Assembly (NCBI GenBank): GCA_900552465.1
Contig: URZO01000031.1
Location: forward strand, 1-38,587
Reading direction: 5' to 3'
From: an uncultured Parabacteroides sp.
GTDB lineage: Bacteria; Bacteroidota; Bacteroidia; Bacteroidales; Tannerellaceae
DNA length: 38,587 nt
Numbering within the stretch: the stretch's first letter is position 1; each line of letters begins with the position of its first letter. The notes under the pieces were generated by a model, which saw only the letters and a list, made by a program, of their open reading frames with translations, did not search any database and was not told the origin of the DNA. A program made the position numbers and the translations under genes. This document shows positions 33,827-38,587 of the stretch, piece after piece.

Positions 33827-36800
33827 TTACAAAACCTCTAAGTAGCTTCGCCCATTGCCGGCACGGTTCACGCAGATACGGACGGGAATGCGTTCGGTCA
33901 TTTCCTGCACATGCGAAATGACGCAGATCTTCCGTCCCTGCGTGCGCAAGCTCTCCAACGCATCCATTGCCACCCGGAGCGTGTCAGCATCCAGCGAACC
34001 GAACCCTTCGTCGATGAAAAGGCTTTCCACCTTCATCCGGTTGGACGAAAGGGAAGACAGCCCGAGGGCAAGCGCCAGCGAGACAAGGAACGATTCGCCT
34101 CCCGAAAGACTGTGGACGGTGCGCACCTCGTCGCACATATCCCGGTCTATCACCTGAAGAGCGAGTGTTTCGGGGACGCGTTCCAGACGGTAACGGCGCG
34201 TCAGTTCGCGCAACTGCACATTGGCATAGCTCAGCAGCACATCCAGCGTATAGCCCTGGGCGATACGGCGAAACTTGGCTCCGTCGGCAGACCCGGCCAG
34301 TTCGTTCAGTTTGGCCCAGCGCTCGCTTTCGGTGCGCAGGACGTTCAACTCTTCCTGCAGGCCGGATACTTTTGCCTTATTATCGGTCTGTGTCCGCAAT
34401 CGGAAGGCCAGCTCTGTTTTCTCCTGTGTCAGGCGGGGCAAGGTGTCTTCAAGCCGTACACCGTCCGAGGCGGCGAGGTAGTCTGCCGTCCATTTCTCCA
34501 GCGCAACTCTTCGGCGGTCGAGGTCGGCCAAGGCTTCGGCAAGGTCTTTTGCTATCTGGTCGGCTATGCCGCGTGTCTGCTCGGCAATACCGGACTGTTC
34601 GGTCTGGGTGGCGAGCAGTTTCTTCAGACGTTCCTTCAGTTCTTCCATTCGCCGGGAATATTCCTGCTCGACCGCATCTGCCGGACGGCCGTTCAGCAGT
34701 TTAGCCCGCTCTGCCTGCAGAGCGGTCAAGGCGGAGCCGTTCTTTTCATGTAGCTGAGCGGCTTCTTCATATTGTTTGCCAAGAGACGGGAGGAAAGAGG
34801 CAAGAGACTCGCATTCCGCCCTTTGTGCGCTTTCCTCACGTTCTAACAGGCGCAGCTTCTCGGTATTCTCATGCCATTGGCGTGCAAAGTCGGTCAAGGT
34901 CTTTCGGAAGGCATCCGGGTTTTGCTGCCAGGCTTTCTGCCAGTCGCTGTTGCCGAACAGGACGTCGGCAGCCGAGAGGGATTGGGCCAGTTTGCCGGAC
35001 TGCTCTTTCACTGTCGCCTCTTCCCGCTCCTGCCGACTGGAAGCGAGTTGCAGTTTGCCGACAATGTCCTTGCAGGCGGCTTCGCTGTCCGCCAGTTCTT
35101 TATGTAGGCGGAACAGTTGTTGCTGAAGGCGGGCAAGCTCGCGGGTAGCGACCGAATAAGCCTCCTTCTTTTTAGATAACTCCTGTAGTCGCAGCGTCAT
35201 GGCGGCGACGGGATTTCCATCACACACCCCCTGCCCCCTCTTGAGAGGGGAAAAGTTACTGCCAGCCGCTATTTCTTTTCGAGGATATGTATCGTCAAGT
35301 GCTATCTCCTTCCCCTCTCGAGAGGAGGCAGGGGGGGTGTCAGGAGAGGCAACGAATGGATGATGCGTACTCCCGCAAACCGGACAAGGCTGTCCTTCCT
35401 GCAGTTTGGCCCGTAGCTCCTTAATATCTCCGGAAGCCTCCAGGCGGGCTTGCTCGATCAACAGTTGTTCCCGCTCCTGGCGCAGTTGCTCGATTTGTTT
35501 ATCTAATGCCGGGGCGTCGATTGCCTTCAAGACTTCTTCCTGCTTCCGGTATGCTGCCTCTGTCTGTTTCAAGGCCTGCTGCTTGCCCATGACGGTCTGT
35601 TGCAAGCCGGCCAGCTGTTTATCTGATTCTGCGGCCTCCTTCCGGACAGCCGCAATCGAACGGTTAGCCGCCTCCACAGCCAAACGGGCGGCAGCTGCCG
35701 CATCTATATAAAGCAACAGGGCCGAGAGCTGTTCGGCAATTCTTTCTTTATTCTTAAAACGGTCCCGCCAAGCGGTCAGGCGGGCAATCTCTTCCGTCCC
35801 CTGTTTCTGGCGGAGAACAGCAGCCTGGTATTTATCTTCCGCCTCTTTCTTCCGGGCGATCGCCTCCTTCAAACGCCGTTCCGAATCGGAACAGTCGCGG
35901 ACAGCCGTGTCCAACTGGATATCCAGTTTACGCGCTTGCTGGATTTCCTGTTGGAGAGATTTGAAGCGGACCTCCGATGCCTGCTGCTCCTCCACCCCTT
36001 TTTCATATTCACGACGGGCAACGGTCAGAAGTTCCGTTGCACGCGCCAACCTGCCAGCTGCCTCTTTTTGCTGCACCTGCCGGGCAGTAATCGATTGTTC
36101 GGCAGCGCGAACGGCTTCCTGAAGCATCTGCTGTTCGGCTTTCGCCTTTTCCTGGCGTTGCACTTCCTTTTCCGTAGCCGCAAGACGGAGGCGCAGGTCG
36201 CTTTCCTCCTCGTCCGTCAGGAGTTCGACGGATTGTATGCGCAACTGGATCGCGTCAAAGGCTTCTTTTGCCCGGGCATTCTTTTCAAAGATCAGGCGGG
36301 AAATGGCGGAATAGAGTTCCGTCCCTGTGAGCTTCTCCAACAGGGATGCTTTCTCGCCCTGCTCGGCTTTCAGGAAAGTGGAGAAATCGTTCTGCGCCAG
36401 CAATACGGAACGCGTAAACTGCTCGAAGGTCAGCCCGATCAGGTCGATGATACGGGCTTGCAGGTCGGAGCGCGTCCCCTGCTCCTCTTCCTCCTTATCC
36501 AGGTTGTACAGGGCCAGGCGGGGATTCTGCAAACGCCCGTTCTCCTTGTCACGGGCACGTGAAACAGACCAACGAGTCCGGTAGCGGTGTCCGTTTAAAG
36601 CGACAAAGTCGACCTCGGCATAGCCCGAAGCCGTGCCCCGCCGCAGCAGGAAACGGGGATCGCTCTGCGACAGCTGTTCATTGCTGACATCCTGCAACTT
36701 GACATTGTTTTCCTTCGCCTGATCCGTACGGGGCGTACGGGCGAACAACGCCAGGCACATGGCGTCCAACAACGTGGACTTTCCGGCCCCCGTCGGACCG

Positions 36801-36907
36801 GATATGGCAAATATGCCGGCCGAAAGCAATGGCTCGGCCGTAAAATCAATTTCAAAATCACCTTCCAGCGAAGCCAGGTTACGGCCCCGTATCGCTAATA
36901 TCTTCAT
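33827..36907 (-). CDS. sbcC: Exonuclease subunit SbcC (ATPase, Rad50-like)
   Basis: SbcC is the SMC-like ATPase of the SbcCD nuclease, which opens hairpins and trims DNA ends. The 1026-residue protein has a Walker A site GPTGAGKST (37-45), long coiled coils either side of a zinc hook CPVC (508-511), the ABC signature LSGGE and a Walker B site LFIDEGFGSLD near the C-terminus. An extra segment of about 40 residues (roughly 523-562) lies just after the hook. It is encoded by a palindromic repeat element and is low in coiled-coil character. The frame stays open, so the gene is probably functional. It overlaps sbcD by 4 bp. Its stop abuts the stop of the convergent upstream locus gene with no gap. 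Confidence 0.96.
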   Translation of the reverse strand: MKILAIRGRNLASLEGDFEIDFTAEPLLSAGIFAISGPTGAGKSTLLDAMCLALFARTPRTDQAKENNVKLQDVSNEQLSQSDPRFLLRRGTASGYAEVDFVALNGHRYRTRWSVSRARDKENGRLQNPRLALYNLDKEEEEQGTRSDLQARIIDLIGLTFEQFTRSVLLAQNDFSTFLKAEQGEKASLLEKLTGTELYSAISRLIFEKNARAKEAFDAIQLRIQSVELLTDEEESDLRLRLAATEKEVQRQEKAKAEQQMLQEAVRAAEQSITARQVQQKEAAGRLARATELLTVARREYEKGVEEQQASEVRFKSLQQEIQQARKLDIQLDTAVRDCSDSERRLKEAIARKKEAEDKYQAAVLRQKQGTEEIARLTAWRDRFKNKERIAEQLSALLLYIDAAAAARLAVEAANRSIAAVRKEAAESDKQLAGLQQTVMGKQQALKQTEAAYRKQEEVLKAIDAPALDKQIEQLRQEREQLLIEQARLEASGDIKELRAKLQEGQPCPVCGSTHHPFVASPDTPPASSREGKEIALDDTYPRKEIAAGSNFSPLKRGQGVCDGNPVAAMTLRLQELSKKKEAYSVATRELARLQQQLFRLHKELADSEAACKDIVGKLQLASSRQEREEATVKEQSGKLAQSLSAADVLFGNSDWQKAWQQNPDAFRKTLTDFARQWHENTEKLRLLEREESAQRAECESLASFLPSLGKQYEEAAQLHEKNGSALTALQAERAKLLNGRPADAVEQEYSRRMEELKERLKKLLATQTEQSGIAEQTRGIADQIAKDLAEALADLDRRRVALEKWTADYLAASDGVRLEDTLPRLTQEKTELAFRLRTQTDNKAKVSGLQEELNVLRTESERWAKLNELAGSADGAKFRRIAQGYTLDVLLSYANVQLRELTRRYRLERVPETLALQVIDRDMCDEVRTVHSLSGGESFLVSLALALGLSSLSSNRMKVESLFIDEGFGSLDADTLRVAMDALESLRTQGRKICVISHVQEMTERIPVRICVNRAGNGRSYLEVL
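35222..35341. repeat. Inverted-repeat element inserted in frame in sbcC
   Basis: The ends are inverted copies of about 30 bp: ACACCCCCTGCCCCCTCT to the left (from 35224) and, to the right, AGAGGAGGCAGGGGGGGTGT (35321-35340), each followed inward by a small palindrome (TCTTGAGA on the left, CTCTCGAGAG on the right). The element is about 120 bp, a multiple of three, and carries no stop in the sbcC frame. It looks like a MITE or REP-type intergenic element that landed in the hook loop. Confidence 0.8.
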
Positions 36908-38148
36908 AGAGAAACCTCCCGTCTTACCTCGTTAAACATCTGTTCCAGCTCTTCCGGCAAATCACCTCCAAAGCGGTTCGTAAACGTATGCCGGAGCATA
37001 TCCAACGGATCGATCTTTTGTAAATCCGTATAAGACAAAGGGCGGAAATCTTCTTCACCTTCCTGCTTCGGATAAGAAGGGATGATGGATGTCAGACGCA
37101 CCGCCTTATCCGCCAACGCCTCCTCCACCCTGTGCCGGAAACCCGGATCAGGCTCCGTCAGCAAGACCTGTACTTCGAGGTAAGGCCAAAAGCTGTGATC
37201 CATTTGGCTGTCCGCCACCGGCAAAGCCGCGAGTTGCAAAAGCACTTCATCAGGGGATGCCGGTTCCGCCGGAATCCGATGCAGACCGGTCCGCAAAGGG
37301 ACAGGCATCGCTTTCCAATCCGACAGGCATCCGTTTTCGAGCGTGACGGCGACCACCTGGTGACGGTAGTGTTGCTCGGAAAAAGACATGGGTAGCGGGC
37401 TGCCGGCATACCGTATATTTTCCCGGCCTCCGACGCGTTGCGCCCTATGGATATGGCCGAGGGCGGTATAGGCCAGCCCTTCATCGAACGCATCCGTGCC
37501 GACCGATTCCAGACCGCCCATAATGGTGCGTTCGCTCCGGTCGTCTTCAGACAACTCAGCTCCCGTGGCGTGCAGATGTCCCATTGCGACAAGGGCCTCT
37601 CCGGGTTGCCGCTGTGCATCGGCATATTCATAAAGCTGGCGGTACATCCGGGTAATCCCCGCCACGTAGGTATCTTTTCCCTCGTCCGAAGCCGGATAAT
37701 CGCCTTGTCGGAGATACGGCACGGCCAGGCAAAGGGCTTCCCGTTTCCCTTCCTTGTTATATAGGGGTACGAGCAACGAATCAAAGTCGATCTTGCATAA
37801 ATCTGTCCGGGGAATAATCCCGACAATCGACGTATTCAATTCCTCCAACAGCGGTATCGGCGCTTCCAACCGCCCTGCCGAATCATGGTTTCCCGCCACA
37901 ACGACCACCTGCAAATGCGGATTACGGCGGTTCGCCTCCCTCAGGAAGCGGAAAAAGCGGCGTTGTGCCGCAGCCGAAGGATTGGCAACGTCGAAGACAT
38001 CGCCGGCAATCAGCAAAACATCCGTTTGCTGCTCCGCCAGCGTATCGGTCAACCAGGCGAGAAACGCTTCATGCTCTTCCTCCCGATCGTATCCGAAGAA
38101 AGTTTGTCCGAGATGCCAGTCGGCGGTATGTATGATTTGTAGTGACAT
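36904..38148 (-). CDS. sbcD: Exonuclease subunit SbcD (Mre11-like nuclease)
   Basis: The metallophosphoesterase nuclease subunit of SbcCD. The 414-residue protein starts MSLQIIHTADWHLGQ. The di-manganese site is visible as Asp10 and His12 (HTADWHLG), Asp50 (LLIAGDVFD) and Asn87-His88 (VVAGNHDS), with further histidines in MGHLHATG and LGHIHRAQ. A C-terminal domain contacts SbcC. Length and motif spacing fit the family. It is the first gene of the sbcD-sbcC operon and overlaps sbcC by 4 bp, as is usual for these partners. No confident TAnnTTTG promoter is visible just upstream. Confidence 0.97.
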   Translation of the reverse strand: MSLQIIHTADWHLGQTFFGYDREEEHEAFLAWLTDTLAEQQTDVLLIAGDVFDVANPSAAAQRRFFRFLREANRRNPHLQVVVVAGNHDSAGRLEAPIPLLEELNTSIVGIIPRTDLCKIDFDSLLVPLYNKEGKREALCLAVPYLRQGDYPASDEGKDTYVAGITRMYRQLYEYADAQRQPGEALVAMGHLHATGAELSEDDRSERTIMGGLESVGTDAFDEGLAYTALGHIHRAQRVGGRENIRYAGSPLPMSFSEQHYRHQVVAVTLENGCLSDWKAMPVPLRTGLHRIPAEPASPDEVLLQLAALPVADSQMDHSFWPYLEVQVLLTEPDPGFRHRVEEALADKAVRLTSIIPSYPKQEGEEDFRPLSYTDLQKIDPLDMLRHTFTNRFGGDLPEELEQMFNEVRREVSL

Positions 38149-38587
38149 GTTTTTCGTTATTTAGTGACTATCTACAAGATAATATGATAGTTACGTTTCC
38201 CATTCCTTTTGGATGTTATTTCGGGCGATAAAGGTAATGAAAGTAATGAAGAGTTACATCCAGGCTTATAACATCATTACTATTCACACCTGTTAAAGTA
38301 TCAAAATGATACAGCCATAGCATCTAATTCGGATTACTACCCCATAAAAATGATATTACTATAGCGGGTAATATATTTTAACGTATTATTTGGATCTGTG
38401 TATCGTAGGAAAGAGTAGCAATATGTCAATCATAGCCATCAGTATGGTTTTTGCATCTCATAGTTATGATTTGCCAAAACCATTACTATGAGATGACAAA
38501 ACGGAAGGGTTCAGTATTTTGCAGTTTTGAACCTATAAATGATGATTTAACGGTGTATTTCGTATTTGTGACATAGCGTCGGGAGTA
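38149..38587. other. Gene-free AT-rich interval at the right edge
   Basis: I see no supported gene in these 439 bases. A short palindrome GTATCA-AAA-TGATAC lies at about 38299-38313. A stronger inverted repeat, ACTATGAGATG-type arms at 38447-38464 and 38485-38502, is described separately. The interval probably holds the sbcD promoter and perhaps the leader of a gene beyond the window. Confidence 0.6.
38444..38502. repeat. Inverted repeat with two alternative stems
   Basis: GTTTTTGCATCTCATAGT (38447-38464) pairs with ACTATGAGATGACAAAAC (38485-38502) at 16 of 18 positions around a 20-base loop. ATGGTTTTTG (38444-38453) can instead pair with CCAAAACCAT (38474-38483) at 9 of 10. The two stems exclude each other. 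This may be a regulatory leader or a repeat end; no T-run follows. Confidence 0.55.

Noticed and set aside
35222..35341. sbcC disrupted by the repeat
   Set aside because: The element is a multiple of three, has no in-frame stop and the Walker, signature and hook motifs on both sides remain in one frame.
38489..38502. TGAGATGA motif as a fifth regulon operator
   Set aside because: There is no partner half-site 21 bp upstream and no -7 element 37 bp downstream. It belongs to an inverted repeat.

Overview
The window looks like chromosome from a gut-type Bacteroidales bacterium, most like Parabacteroides or Bacteroides; the genus is inferred from protein style, not proven. Supporting signs are a SusC/SusD pair, two one-piece hybrid two-component sensors (HTCS), lipoproteins with Bacteroidetes signals, promoters of the TAnnTTTG (-7) type and a lack of Shine-Dalgarno sequences. 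I support 17 protein genes and see no tRNA, rRNA, CRISPR array or transposase.

Left part (1-7758): a palindromic repeat region, trmD, a small surface-type lipoprotein gene, a GH3 beta-glucosidase/beta-xylosidase lipoprotein with its own strong promoter, and a leftward pair glgB-manA (glycogen branching enzyme, mannose-6-phosphate isomerase). Middle (7905-33826): a polysaccharide utilization locus. It opens with a CPA2 cation/proton antiporter whose stop overlaps the start of HTCS1 (ATGA). Then come a GH2 enzyme with a stand-alone GH35 C-terminal beta-sandwich protein, a leftward GH2 beta-galactosidase, HTCS2, SusC-SusD, and GH105 coupled (TAATG) to a very unusual 1108-residue exported protein combining a beta-propeller/hydrazine-synthase-alpha-like region, two haem c motifs (CXXCH) and a SUMF/FGE-like domain. 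Right part (33827-38148): leftward sbcD-sbcC, with sbcC carrying an in-frame palindromic repeat insertion beside the zinc hook. The last 440 bases hold no gene but contain inverted repeats.

The best new observation is regulatory. Four promoters (GH2-1, GH2-2, susC, GH105) share a 66-bp architecture: two half-sites of consensus TGRKAYGWTWTTAY spaced exactly 21 bp, with the second half-site beginning exactly 37 bp before the -7 element. None has a clear -33 element. This defines a four-operon regulon probably activated by the AraC-type output domains of HTCS1 and HTCS2, which are almost identical. GH3, the antiporter/HTCS1 operon and glgB-manA lack it.

Working model (inference): an oligosaccharide with beta-galactosyl-type and unsaturated uronyl ends is sensed in the periplasm, imported by SusCD and trimmed by two GH2 enzymes and GH105. 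The haem/SUMF-like protein is made in step with GH105 and may do redox chemistry in the envelope. No polysaccharide lyase or endo-acting enzyme is present here, so the locus may scavenge pre-cut fragments of a pectic or arabinogalactan-type glycan.
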